DNA of 64,000 nucleotides from a filamentous cyanobacterium ESFC-1 (GTDB taxonomy: Bacteria; Cyanobacteriota; Cyanobacteriia; Cyanobacteriales; Spirulinaceae): NCBI GenBank assembly GCA_000380225.1, contig KB904821.1, forward strand, positions 2,412,516-2,476,515, in the 5' to 3' direction. The notes under the pieces were generated by a model that had not been told where the DNA came from, ran no database searches, and saw nothing but the letters and a program-made list of their open reading frames with translations. Positions 26,760 to 35,491 of the stretch are shown here, piece by piece. The position numbers were made by a program, and so were the translations under genes. How positions within the stretch are numbered: position 1 is the stretch's first letter; each line of letters opens with the position of its first letter.

Positions 26760-27095
26760 TCAAGAATTTTCCCGAATAACTTGGTGAATCTGGGTTTTCA
26801 AATCGGGTAAGTTAATTTCAACAATGCGCCAGACTTCTTTTAAATCAACTTTAAGATAGTTATGGATGAGAACATCTCTTAATCCTGCCATTTGTCGCCA
26901 GGGAATATCGGGATATTGTTCGCGGAGTTCAGGAGATAACCGCTTGGTTGCTTCCCCAATAATTTTTAGGTTACGAATAACGGCATCCTGCATCATGCGA
27001 TTTTGAAAGAAGGCAATTTTTCCTTCTGTTGTATAAGTTTCAATATTTTCTAGACATTCATAAATATTGCTTAAATACAGAAGTTCATTTTTCAT
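26760..27095 (-). CDS. hepT: HepT-like toxin (DUF86 ribonuclease)
   Basis: This 111-residue HEPN protein of the HepT family has the catalytic Rx4HxY motif in RDVLIHNYLKVD near residue 72. In this type VII toxin-antitoxin system the MNT partner adds AMP to the motif tyrosine and silences the RNase. The gene overlaps the upstream antitoxin gene by 4 bp (ATGA type), so the two are translationally coupled. It ends a few bases before exbD. Confidence 0.88.
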   Translation of the reverse strand: MKNELLYLSNIYECLENIETYTTEGKIAFFQNRMMQDAVIRNLKIIGEATKRLSPELREQYPDIPWRQMAGLRDVLIHNYLKVDLKEVWRIVEINLPDLKTQIHQVIRENS

Positions 27096-27391
27096 AGAGG
27101 GACGGCTTCGGTTAACACTTTATCGCGGATCAGTTCGTGCAGATTTTCGGGTTTGGCGATGTCGATTTTGAGGCCTAGGAGGTCTTCTAGTTCTTGCATA
27201 AGAGCAATGCGGTCGAGTAGGCTGATGTTGGAATTGATATCCATCAGTAAATCTAAGTCGCTGTCTGGGGTTTCTTCGCCTCTGGCGTAAGAACCAAAGA
27301 TACGAATGTTAGACGCGCCATATTTGGCAGCAGTTTTGATAATTTCTGGCTGTTTGTTTTGGATTTTGGGGTTAATTATTTTGTTAGACAT
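27092..27391 (-). CDS. mntA: MntA-like nucleotidyltransferase antitoxin
   Basis: This minimal nucleotidyltransferase carries GSYARGEETPDSDLDLL, the GS-x10-DxD signature that binds metal and ATP. It is expected to AMPylate the HepT toxin encoded right behind it. The Met at 27391 (MSNKIINPKIQNKQ) is the probable start; the frame opens to 27460, but the extra basic residues look like upstream non-coding sequence. Confidence 0.87.
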   Translation of the reverse strand: MSNKIINPKIQNKQPEIIKTAAKYGASNIRIFGSYARGEETPDSDLDLLMDINSNISLLDRIALMQELEDLLGLKIDIAKPENLHELIRDKVLTEAVPL

Positions 27392-27480
27392 TTTAGATTT
27401 TCCTTTCCGATGGCGATCATCTGCATCACCGGAGATTTTGGCTCTACGATAGTTTGACATTAATGTGGTGGGTTACGGCA

Positions 27481-27681
27481 CTACTGCTGCGACACTGTTT
27501 CTGCGAGCTTCACAACGGGTTGGACTCCCTGCCAAACCACATTGATTTTAGCGGCATGACAAGCACATAAGCCCACTCCCCGCAGTTGGCCCGAAATCTC
27601 GAAGACGCGATCGCACTGGGGATGGGGACAAGAAATCGTATAAGTTTCTAAGGTCGGGTCTTTCTTTCTTTTCGTCATCAA
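27481..27681 (-). CDS. Small Cys-rich hypothetical protein
   Basis: This 66-residue basic protein has Cys pairs in CPHPQC (near 19-24) and CACH (near 39-42), suggesting a single zinc site. I do not recognise it. It is separated from the toxin-antitoxin pair by a fragment of the GGTGGGTTACGG repeat near 27468. Confidence 0.45.
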   Translation of the reverse strand: MMTKRKKDPTLETYTISCPHPQCDRVFEISGQLRGVGLCACHAAKINVVWQGVQPVVKLAETVSQQ

Positions 27682-27694
27682 AACCTCCTGGGTC

Positions 27695-28050
27695 TGAAAC
27701 CCCGCCCTGTCTTGCCGAGCTACCAGGTGCTACTCGCGCTACAAGGTGCGCCTGTCTTGTCGAGCTACAAGGTGCAAGGGAACGCTCACCAAGAACTGGA
27801 TATAGTAGGTTTTGTGCCGAAAAGCTGGCGCAAGTAAAATATCCAAGCAACAAGTACAGTCTTTGTAGGACACCGTACCGATGGGCTATCGGAATCGGGA
27901 CTCTGTAAGGAGTTAGAAAGTCTGTGGACATGACGTAAGACGGTAACATAGCTAACACAAGTTGGTAGTGTACGCAGATGTGAGTGAAGCTCCAAACTTA
28001 AATCGTGAGGTTTAGGAATCACCGTCCGTTTACGGCGGTGAGGATGTCAA
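27695..28050 (+). mobile_element. Decayed IS200/IS605-type element, right end
   Basis: The 3' edge carries the hairpin TCACCGTCCG-ttta-CGGCGGTGA (28019-28041) followed by GGATGTCAA, as seen at the right ends of cyanobacterial TnpB-type IS200/IS605 elements. Upstream, 27868-27933 reads GHRTDGLSESGLCKELESL and a stop, like a TnpB C-terminal tail, but the rest of the transposase is missing. The left part (27700-27780) has three partial repeats of GAGCTACAAGGTGC. The region between tail and hairpin could be an old omega-RNA segment. It contains no intact gene. Confidence 0.55.
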
Positions 28051-28132
28051 GCGTTACTGTTTTTAACCAAACCTTTATTACACCATTTAAGCGATCGCAC
28101 CCGGAAGACCTACTGTAAACTCTGACCCCTGA

Positions 28133-28169
28133 CCAAAAATAAACCCGCCTTCCCTGCAAAAGAAGGCGG
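28133..28169 (-). terminator. Rho-independent terminator of the ABC-2 operon
   Basis: On the minus strand CCGCCTTC and GAAGGCGG (28145-28169) form an 8-bp stem followed by a T-rich run (complement of 28133-28143). It faces transcription from the operon that ends at 28318. A MITE-like element now lies between the last gene and this terminator. Confidence 0.65.
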
Positions 28170-28180
28170 ATATTCAAACC

Positions 28181-28306
28181 TATAGCAGTAGCACTTCGGG
28201 TTAGGACGTGGTGGGGTTTGCCCTCACCCCAACCCCTCTCCCAAGGGAGAGGGGCTTGTTTTCTAAGAATTGAGGTGGTGTCCTAACTGCTTTGGCGGTT
28301 GCTATA
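28181..28306. mobile_element. MITE-like element, TATAGCA family, copy 2
   Basis: This is the second copy of the element at 14215-14342, 126 bp long. Its ends match copy 1 closely, and a perfect internal hairpin CCCCTCTCCC-aa-GGGAGAGGGG lies near 28232-28253. It lies 11 bp past the stop codon of the last permease gene. Confidence 0.82.
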
Positions 28307-28317
28307 ACAATACAGGG

Positions 28318-30084
28318 TTAACTCATCATCGCAGCGCGATCGCGTCCTTGCAATAAAGCTTGAGTTGCCGATTCCCCGGCTTTTTTCAGTTGTCGGGACA
28401 TCTGTACATTCATCAACACAATGGCGGTCCATTCTCCGAGTAATGCCAAACCCACAGTAGAGAAGGCCATCAACTCAGTGGCAAAAGCCGGAGTCGCAGA
28501 GAATAGCCACAAGCCCCGATAAAGGGAGTTAGTGGGATCGATTTCGAGAATGGCAAAACCCAGCAAAGGTGTCAGAATGGCGGCGGTAATCGTTGCTGCT
28601 GTCCAAACTCCCCGCTTGTTGGATTTCATCATCAGCATCCATTGGGCAATGCTGGCATAAACCAGGACGATGCTAATGGTGCAAATTAAGCCGAGGAGGG
28701 CGGTTACGCGGTATTCTCCGAAGGGTAACATCAAAATCGCCACGAAAATCATCGAACCGGTAACTACGAAGTTGAGGGCAACCGCGAGGGTAGCGGGGCT
28801 TTGTTCTCCCCAGACTAAATCGCGCCACAAACTGCGGGAATTATTGGTGTTTTGGTGACGATATCGCGCCCAGTCTTGCAGGGTTTGGCGATGGGGACTC
28901 AAGCAAGCGATTAACCCTAAACCCATAAACATCAAGAAGACGTAGAGAACGTTGAAGTTTCGCAACAGATAGGCGCTGGAGTCTTGCCAGTCGCCTTCTT
29001 GGACGGCAAAGCCCATCATGGCTAGGACAATACTACCGGAGAGGAAGTAGCTTTGTTGTTTGCTAATAACCGTGCTGTGGGCGCTATGGAAGCGGCGTTG
29101 TAGTCCTTGCCAAATCCAGTAGGTGCCAACGCCGAAGTTCGCTAAAATAAACGCGATCGCGGTGTTGGCGTTGTGGAAGAAGGGCAACTCAAACCAGGTT
29201 AATTCGGCAAAGTCTTTGGCGTGCAGATAGCTAATGGTATCGAGGGAATGGGGGGCGGTGCTGACGACATAAGGCAAGAATGCGGCAGGATGCAGCAGCA
29301 AGAACAAGTCTGCGAGGGAAAAAGTCAGGGGATCGCCGTAAGAATTTATCAAATAGAAGCTATAAAAGCTCAAAAAGCTGAAAACAGCACCAGCACCCAC
29401 CCAAGCTTGGAAGTTGCCTAAACTGGCGCTGACTAAGCCATACAGCAGGGAACCGCTAAAGAAGAAAGCGCCACTCGCTGCGAGGACGAGATAAAAGGCA
29501 AAAACTCGCCCGATATCGAGATGTGCCGCGATCGCGCTGCCGAGGTGCAAGGGTAACATCGCTGCTACTGCGAGGTACAATAATGCCGGAACCCCTAAGA
29601 TTTTGCCAATCAACAAGCTGCGGGTGGACTGGGGGCTGAGGCGAATGAAACCGAGGGTTCCCCGGCGTTCTTCTCGCGACAAGTCGGCAATCAGCATATA
29701 GACACCGACAATCAAAAGGGCGAAAATGGCCACGAAGCTGAGGGTGGTGAAGATATCAAGCCACCACAGTTCGCTATTAAAAACCCCCGATTGTAAAGCC
29801 CCTGCTGCATCTCGCGCACAAAACTGACTTTCTGAGAGGTTGTAGGGGGTGTAGCCATCCCAATCCGCAGGAGTATAACCCGAACAATAACGACTGAAGT
29901 TATCGTGTTTGCCGGGATAATGGCTGAGGAAGACTAAATAAGTGAATACCTGAATGATGGCTGAAATGCCGAGGGCGATCGCGATATTCCGAGACTTTAA
30001 GCGACCTTTGAGTTCGCGGAACAGTTGGGGGTTCCAATCCCCCGTTTTATCTAAAATACGGTCAAACATGGGTATATTCTCCAA
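28318..30084 (-). CDS. ABC-2-type permease, third paralogue
   Basis: This 588-residue integral membrane protein has about twelve hydrophobic segments. The amphipathic N-terminus MENIPMFDRILDK, then GDWNPQLFRELKG, is shared with its two neighbours. It belongs to an exporter operon: one ATPase and three permeases on the minus strand with gaps of 4-67 bp. It is the most divergent of the three and has an extra extracytoplasmic loop near 70-110 with several Cys. The substrate is unknown; such permeases export lipids, polysaccharides or peptides, or serve in cell-surface biogenesis. Confidence 0.82.
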   Translation of the reverse strand: MENIPMFDRILDKTGDWNPQLFRELKGRLKSRNIAIALGISAIIQVFTYLVFLSHYPGKHDNFSRYCSGYTPADWDGYTPYNLSESQFCARDAAGALQSGVFNSELWWLDIFTTLSFVAIFALLIVGVYMLIADLSREERRGTLGFIRLSPQSTRSLLIGKILGVPALLYLAVAAMLPLHLGSAIAAHLDIGRVFAFYLVLAASGAFFFSGSLLYGLVSASLGNFQAWVGAGAVFSFLSFYSFYLINSYGDPLTFSLADLFLLLHPAAFLPYVVSTAPHSLDTISYLHAKDFAELTWFELPFFHNANTAIAFILANFGVGTYWIWQGLQRRFHSAHSTVISKQQSYFLSGSIVLAMMGFAVQEGDWQDSSAYLLRNFNVLYVFLMFMGLGLIACLSPHRQTLQDWARYRHQNTNNSRSLWRDLVWGEQSPATLAVALNFVVTGSMIFVAILMLPFGEYRVTALLGLICTISIVLVYASIAQWMLMMKSNKRGVWTAATITAAILTPLLGFAILEIDPTNSLYRGLWLFSATPAFATELMAFSTVGLALLGEWTAIVLMNVQMSRQLKKAGESATQALLQGRDRAAMMS

Positions 30085-30248
30085 TTTTTTAAGGCTTAAG
30101 GCCAGTAGAAGCGTTTTGATTTAATAACACTTGGGCTTCCGACGCACCAAGGCGGCGAATAGAGTTGTGAGTGTTGATGGTCACGGCGGCGATCGCCAAA
30201 CTTTGACTGACAAAGGCAAAGATAATTTCTACTAGGTTAACCTCTCTG
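30046..30248. repeat. 203-bp near-identical duplication, copy 1
   Basis: This block spans the end of the second permease gene and the start of the third. It matches 31721-31923 with a single mismatch that I can find, at an offset of 1675 bp. Identity ends sharply on both sides, the mark of a recent duplication or gene conversion. Confidence 0.9.
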
Positions 30249-31759
30249 GCGGCAAACAAGCTAAAGGGCGTAAACAACCAAGGCAACATGGGCTGTGACC
30301 TTGATGGCAAAAATTCAAAGAAAATTACCAGAGGTACGATAAAAACCATGGCCAATAAGCTACTTTTCGCTCGTACAGCCCGTCGTCGCGAAGGATTCAA
30401 CAACATCGCTTGATAAACGCTGGCGATTAACACAATTAAGACCCAACTCACGGCTATACAAGCTAATGTTGTACCGAGTAAAAATAAATTGCGATCGTTG
30501 TCACTATTGGGGAACCATGCGAACGCGATCGCGCACACAACCAACCCACTATATAAAATTGCACCATTGATGCCTATAGCAAGCACGGCGGGGCTTTTTT
30601 CGTCAAAAATGAAACTGGCAATGCCGCGACGGTATTGCGGGCGGTGCAGCGCCCAAATCCGCACTTGTTCCCGGTCTGGGGTGATGCAAACAGTCAGCAC
30701 CATACAAAAGAAAAAATACAGAATTTGAACCCCGGCAATATGTTCCATCCGCGAGTGATTGTAAGTCGGAATTGACGCTAAAGCAAAGCCCAGACTTACA
30801 ACAACAAAACTCGCTGAAATCCGGTAACTTTGAATCTTCGACCACAGGGTATTTTGATTATTATGAAAGCGGCGTTTTATTCCTTGCCATAACCAATATG
30901 TCCATAAGGTATAATTGGCAACTCCTAGAAAAATAACCAAGCTAGAGTTTTGGGTTAAAAAGTTAGGCGGAAACCAAGGAATCTCGCCTTCTATTCGAAT
31001 CATAAAAAAGAGACTTTTTTCAGCAGCAATTGCCTTGAGAAATAGCCCCGGATGAAAAAACAACCAGAAGTTATACACACTGTAAAAAGGATGCAAAAGT
31101 TCCCCTAGCGCAAAGTACAAATACATTAATACCAATGCCGCGACACCAAACGGTAAGCTACGACCCATAGCATCTTGCATGGGAAATAAGCCAATCAAAA
31201 TAGCCAAACTGTAAAAACAAGCACAAGCCGCAACGATAATTAAATCAAAGCCAATAAGGTTGTACCAAGGAATTCCGGCGGCAATTCCAAAAGCGAAATG
31301 AAAAGGAAACGCGATCGCAAATCCCCAATACAATAACGCCGGAACCCCTAATATTTTACCCACCAAAATGCTAACCGCCGATGGGGGACTCATGCGAATA
31401 AAATTTAATGTACCTTTGTGGGATTCTTTGACTAAATCGGCAGTGAGCAAATAAGCCCCAAAAATGAGTAATCCTAAGAAACTAATGAAGCTCAGGGTAA
31501 CAAAAATATCAGCACTCCACAGCGCCCGATTGACGATTTTTACCCCATCTTGTAGGTCTACATAAGGACTATATGAATCAGGATCGGTACTAATTTTGCT
31601 GGCAAAGATTAAGTAAATTAGTAGTTGACCAATAAACGATAGCAAACCTACAATAATCAAGCCACGGGGCTTGAGTTGGCCTTTCAGTTCGCGGAATAGC
31701 TGTGGATTCCAGTCCCCAAGTTTATCTAAAATACGGTCAAACATGGGTATATTCTCCAA
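30089..31759 (-). CDS. ABC-2-type permease, second paralogue
   Basis: This 556-residue membrane protein with about twelve hydrophobic segments is the middle of three paralogues in the operon. Its last about 50 residues (EVNLVEIIFAFVSQSLA through NQNASTGLKP) are identical to those of the first paralogue at protein level. Its first 13 residues are identical to those of the third. It therefore looks like a product of tandem duplication with later homogenisation. The gap to the next gene is 4 bp. Confidence 0.83.
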   Translation of the reverse strand: MENIPMFDRILDKLGDWNPQLFRELKGQLKPRGLIIVGLLSFIGQLLIYLIFASKISTDPDSYSPYVDLQDGVKIVNRALWSADIFVTLSFISFLGLLIFGAYLLTADLVKESHKGTLNFIRMSPPSAVSILVGKILGVPALLYWGFAIAFPFHFAFGIAAGIPWYNLIGFDLIIVAACACFYSLAILIGLFPMQDAMGRSLPFGVAALVLMYLYFALGELLHPFYSVYNFWLFFHPGLFLKAIAAEKSLFFMIRIEGEIPWFPPNFLTQNSSLVIFLGVANYTLWTYWLWQGIKRRFHNNQNTLWSKIQSYRISASFVVVSLGFALASIPTYNHSRMEHIAGVQILYFFFCMVLTVCITPDREQVRIWALHRPQYRRGIASFIFDEKSPAVLAIGINGAILYSGLVVCAIAFAWFPNSDNDRNLFLLGTTLACIAVSWVLIVLIASVYQAMLLNPSRRRAVRAKSSLLAMVFIVPLVIFFEFLPSRSQPMLPWLFTPFSLFAAREVNLVEIIFAFVSQSLAIAAVTINTHNSIRRLGASEAQVLLNQNASTGLKP

Positions 31760-31923
31760 TTTTTTAAGGCTTAAGGCCAGTAGAAGCGTTTTGATTTAAT
31801 AACACTTGGGCTTCCGACGCACCAAGGCGGCGAATAGAGTTGTGAGTGTTGATGGTCACGGCGGCGATCGCCAAACTCTGACTGACAAAGGCAAAGATAA
31901 TTTCTACTAGGTTAACCTCTCTG
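31721..31923. repeat. 203-bp near-identical duplication, copy 2
   Basis: This is the partner of 30046-30248. It spans the end of the first permease gene and the start of the second. Confidence 0.9.
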
Positions 31924-33419
31924 ACCGTGAATAAGGCAAAGGGCGTAAACAACCACGCCAACATCGGTTGCAAATCTGATGAGATGAAAGCAAAGAAAAT
32001 TGCCAGAGGTACCAGAAATACCATCCCTAATAAGCCACTTTTGGCAAGTACAGCCCGTCGGCGCGATTTGTTCAACAATAAGATTTGATAAACGCTGGCG
32101 ATTAAGACAATTAATATCCAACTAATTACCAAACAAGCTAAGGTTGTACCGAGTAAAAATAAATTGCGATCGCTTGGGGAAGTCGGAAGCCACGCCGCCG
32201 CGATCGCGTACACCACCACCCCTGCATATAAAATTGCACCATTGATACCTACCGCCAGCACCGCAGGGCTTTTTTCGTCAAAAATGAGGCTGGCCATCCC
32301 CCGACGGTATTGCGGGCGGTGCAGCGACCAAATTTGCACTTGTTCTCGTAGGGGTGAAATGGCGATAATCAGCCCCATAGCCACCAAGAAATATAAGATT
32401 TGCTGTAGGGCTAAAAGTTGCAAGCGATGGCGATTGTAATCGGGCAAATGAGACAAAGCAAAGCCTAAATTGATGACCATAAAACTCGCAGAAATGCAGT
32501 AACTTTGAGATTTACTCCACAAGGGCTTTCTGACATCATGAAAACGGCGTTTTAAAGCTTGCGCGAACCAGTATATCCATAAGGTAAAATTCGCCAGACC
32601 GAACAGCAATAAAAAGTTACTTGCCGTGGTCAAGTCAATAGTATACCAACCGATTTGGCCGGTACGGCTAAACATAAAAGGGCTGGTATTGGCGGCGATG
32701 CTTTTAAGATAAAATCCTGGATGAAATAGATATAAGATATTAAAAACACCCTCAAAAGAGCCGTTGGAAAAGATTGAACCTTGGATAAAAATTAAGTAGA
32801 TTAATGTTATTAAACCCACTAGCCAAGGTAAGCTACTGCGAGTATTATTCTCAAAGGGTAGGAGTCCCACCAATAAAGCAATACTGTAAAAGAAGGCACA
32901 AGCCGCAACTAGAATCAACTCAAAACCTAAGACTCGGTAAAAGGGAATCCCTGCGCCAATTCCAAAGGCGAAATGAAAGGGAAACGCGATCGCAAATCCC
33001 CAATATAATAATGCCGGAACGCCTAACATTTTCCCAATTAAAATATCGAGGGCAGATTGGGGACTCATACGAACAAAATTCAAAGTGCCTTTTCGGGCTT
33101 CTTTAGCTAAATTCGCCGTGAGTAAATAAGTGCCTATCGGTAATAAAATAAAAATTGCAAAGAAACTCAAAGTGACAAAAATATCGCCACTCCACAACGC
33201 CCAATTAACCGTTCTTACACCGTTTTCCGAAGTTATATAAATACTCGAAATCTGGGGGTCTTTACTAACTTGACTGGCGAAAATCAAATACAGTAGCAAT
33301 TGCAACACAAAGGAAATAAACCCCACAATAATTAAGCCACGGGGTTTTAATTGACCTTTCAATTCGCGGAATAGTTGCGGGTTCCAATCCCCCACGCGGT
33401 CGATGATGGCATCTAGCAC
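31764..33419 (-). CDS. ABC-2-type permease, first paralogue
   Basis: This 551-residue membrane protein is the first of three paralogous permeases behind the ATPase gene. Its N-terminus (MLDAIIDRVGDWNPQLFREL) differs from that of the other two, while its C-terminus equals that of the second paralogue. Hydrophobic segments are spread over the whole length with a soluble loop near 340-370 (ISPLREQVQIWSLHRPQYRR). Together the three could form a hetero-oligomeric channel, or may act in different conditions. Confidence 0.83.
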   Translation of the reverse strand: MLDAIIDRVGDWNPQLFRELKGQLKPRGLIIVGFISFVLQLLLYLIFASQVSKDPQISSIYITSENGVRTVNWALWSGDIFVTLSFFAIFILLPIGTYLLTANLAKEARKGTLNFVRMSPQSALDILIGKMLGVPALLYWGFAIAFPFHFAFGIGAGIPFYRVLGFELILVAACAFFYSIALLVGLLPFENNTRSSLPWLVGLITLIYLIFIQGSIFSNGSFEGVFNILYLFHPGFYLKSIAANTSPFMFSRTGQIGWYTIDLTTASNFLLLFGLANFTLWIYWFAQALKRRFHDVRKPLWSKSQSYCISASFMVINLGFALSHLPDYNRHRLQLLALQQILYFLVAMGLIIAISPLREQVQIWSLHRPQYRRGMASLIFDEKSPAVLAVGINGAILYAGVVVYAIAAAWLPTSPSDRNLFLLGTTLACLVISWILIVLIASVYQILLLNKSRRRAVLAKSGLLGMVFLVPLAIFFAFISSDLQPMLAWLFTPFALFTVREVNLVEIIFAFVSQSLAIAAVTINTHNSIRRLGASEAQVLLNQNASTGLKP

Positions 33420-33486
33420 AACTTTTCTCCTAACTCTCTAATCATCCTTACAGCTTACTCGTTCCTATTTCCCTAAGTTTGAGACG

Positions 33487-34488
33487 TTATGACGCTTGTT
33501 TGTGTCCCAACTTCAAGAAAATTGACTCTAAATCTTCTTGGGTACAATGAAACTCGTTAATCGGTAAACCCGCAGTTACCAAAGCCTTCAGCAACTCGGC
33601 ACTTTCGTCTGGACTGCCACTAAATTCGACGCGCAAACTATTTTGACCGGGGAGGGTTTCCCATTCGCGAGCCAAAGAAAAGTTGCGTAATTCGGTTTTA
33701 AGGTCATCAAGCGCGCCTAAAGTTGAGATAACAATCTGTTGACGGGCTAAACGGCGATATAACTCTTTTAAAGACGCACTTTCGACCAGAAAGCCCATTT
33801 CCATAATGCCCACCGAAGTACACAATTCGGCCAAGTCGCTGAGGACATGGGAGGAAATCAGAATCGTCATCCCCGCTTCTTGCAATACCTTGATAATCTC
33901 GCGAAACTGCATCCGCGCAATGGGGTCAAGGCCCGACACGGGTTCGTCCAGTAGCAGTAAAATCGGTTCGTGGACGATGGTACGGGCTAAACTGAGCCTT
34001 TGCTTCATCCCCCGCGATAAGGTGGATATAAGGCTATCTTTTTTGTTGGTGAGTTGGACTAACTCCAACACCTCATAAACGCGACGACGACGATGGGGTT
34101 GGCGTAAACGGTACAATCGGGCAAAATAATCTAGATAATCCCACACGTTTAGGTCGTGGTAGAGGGGATAATCGTCAGGGAGATAACCTAAGCGTTGCTT
34201 GAGTTTGGGGTTGCTGTCGTCCCGCAATAATCGTTCCCCGTTGATGAAAATAGCCCCCGTGGTGGGTTCTTCTGCGGCTGCTAACATCCGAATCAGGGTG
34301 GTTTTTCCGGCCCCATTGGGTCCGATTAAGCCGTACACTTCTCCGGCTTTGACTTGTAAATCGATTTCGTTGACTGCGATGTAACGCTCAAATTGCTTGG
34401 TGAGTCCGTAGGTCGCGATCGCGTATTGATCTGCGTCAGGATAAAGTAGATGTTGGTCTCTTTGTGTAACCGGGAGGGATGTCTTCAT
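33487..34488 (-). CDS. ABC transporter ATP-binding protein, exporter type
   Basis: This 333-residue ATPase is the first gene of the four-gene operon. It has Walker A GPNGAGKTT near 57-65, signature LSRGMKQRLSLARTI near 158, Walker B ILLLLDEPVSGLDP and switch ILISSH. The signature reads LSRGM rather than LSGGQ, as is common in ABC-2 exporters. A C-terminal extension of about 85 residues resembles the DUF4162-like domain of the CcmA/NatA group. Confidence 0.9.
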   Translation of the reverse strand: MKTSLPVTQRDQHLLYPDADQYAIATYGLTKQFERYIAVNEIDLQVKAGEVYGLIGPNGAGKTTLIRMLAAAEEPTTGAIFINGERLLRDDSNPKLKQRLGYLPDDYPLYHDLNVWDYLDYFARLYRLRQPHRRRRVYEVLELVQLTNKKDSLISTLSRGMKQRLSLARTIVHEPILLLLDEPVSGLDPIARMQFREIIKVLQEAGMTILISSHVLSDLAELCTSVGIMEMGFLVESASLKELYRRLARQQIVISTLGALDDLKTELRNFSLAREWETLPGQNSLRVEFSGSPDESAELLKALVTAGLPINEFHCTQEDLESIFLKLGHKQAS

Positions 34489-34799
34489 AAGTCCTGGGGT
34501 GCAAACTCGAAGTTACTGCTAGGTTAGCTCTTTTATTCAGGGCGCGATCGCCCCATTACGGAAATCGTAACGAAATCCCCCCGCAATTCGTTTCACCCTC
34601 AGACTTACCATCTTTGCAACAGAATATCTACCTCAACAATAGCAAGCCAAACTGCAATAACTGCTTGAAAGTTAGAAATTAAAAGCGCCCATCTCGTTTC
34701 TTAGCCATTTTCTGGAGATGTTTTCCGTTATCATTTTTCGTTGGTTTATCATGAAGAAGTGCGATCGCCTGCTGTGTTTGCGTTCTCTAATTTCAGAGC
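34489..34799. other. Divergent intergenic region, no gene seen
   Basis: This 311-bp spacer lies between the divergent ATPase and Uma2 genes. It must contain their promoters. I see one HIP1 palindrome (GGCGCGATCGCCCC) and AT-rich stretches, but no convincing operator, RNA gene or repeat. Confidence 0.5.
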
Positions 34800-35471
34800 A
34801 TGATGCCCACCCCCCTAAAAAGTCTTCCTCCCCTCGAAAATGGCGATAAACTGACCCGTGCTGAGTTCGAGCGGCGTTATAATGCCATGCCTCGCCTTAA
34901 AAAAGCCGAGCTAATCGAAGAAATTGTTTATATGGCATCTCCTTTACGAGCCAAGTCCCACGGCAAGCCTCACGCTCAAATTTTGGGTTGGCTGATTACC
35001 TACGAAGCTGCAACCCCTGGTGTTGAAGTTTTAGATAATGCTACTGTTCGTTTGGATACCCACAACGAACCCCAACCCGACGCTTTACTTCGTATCGAAA
35101 CAGGTGGTCAAAGCACCATCAGCGAGGACGATTATGTCGAAGGTTCTCCCGAATTGATTGTTGAAATTGCTGCCAGTAGTGCTTCCATTGACCTTAACCA
35201 AAAGCACAATATCTATCGACGCAACCAAGTTCGAGAGTATTTGGTCTGGCGAACCTACGACGGGGCTTTTGACTGGTTCTGCTGGCAAAATGGTCAGTAT
35301 CTCCCTCTCAATGTGGATACGGACGGAATTATACGCTCGACCGCGTTTCCGGGATTGTGGCTGGCCAAAGAAAGGCTATTAGCTGGGGACTTAGCTCAGG
35401 TCTTGGCCAGCTTACAACAGGGACTAGCAACACCAGAACATCAAACCTTTGTCAAGCAGTTATCTCGGTAA
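34800..35471 (+). CDS. Uma2 family endonuclease (DUF820)
   Basis: This 223-residue protein belongs to the Uma2/DUF820 restriction-endonuclease-like fold, highly expanded in cyanobacteria. Visible elements are the N-terminal LTRAEFERRYNAMPRLKKAELIEE, the central acidic strand NEPQPDALLRI and the catalytic-core segment SPELIVEIAASSAS. Its biological role is unknown. It is one of three Uma2 genes in the window; the three are too different to be recent copies. Confidence 0.85.
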   Translation: MMPTPLKSLPPLENGDKLTRAEFERRYNAMPRLKKAELIEEIVYMASPLRAKSHGKPHAQILGWLITYEAATPGVEVLDNATVRLDTHNEPQPDALLRIETGGQSTISEDDYVEGSPELIVEIAASSASIDLNQKHNIYRRNQVREYLVWRTYDGAFDWFCWQNGQYLPLNVDTDGIIRSTAFPGLWLAKERLLAGDLAQVLASLQQGLATPEHQTFVKQLSR

Positions 35472-35491
35472 CGCTACACCAGAATTATTAT

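Noticed and set aside
27548-28022. Minus-strand frames over the 27.7-28.0 kb region
   Set aside because: They overlap the small Cys-rich gene and the decayed IS end; the protein-like signal is on the plus strand and is itself only a remnant.
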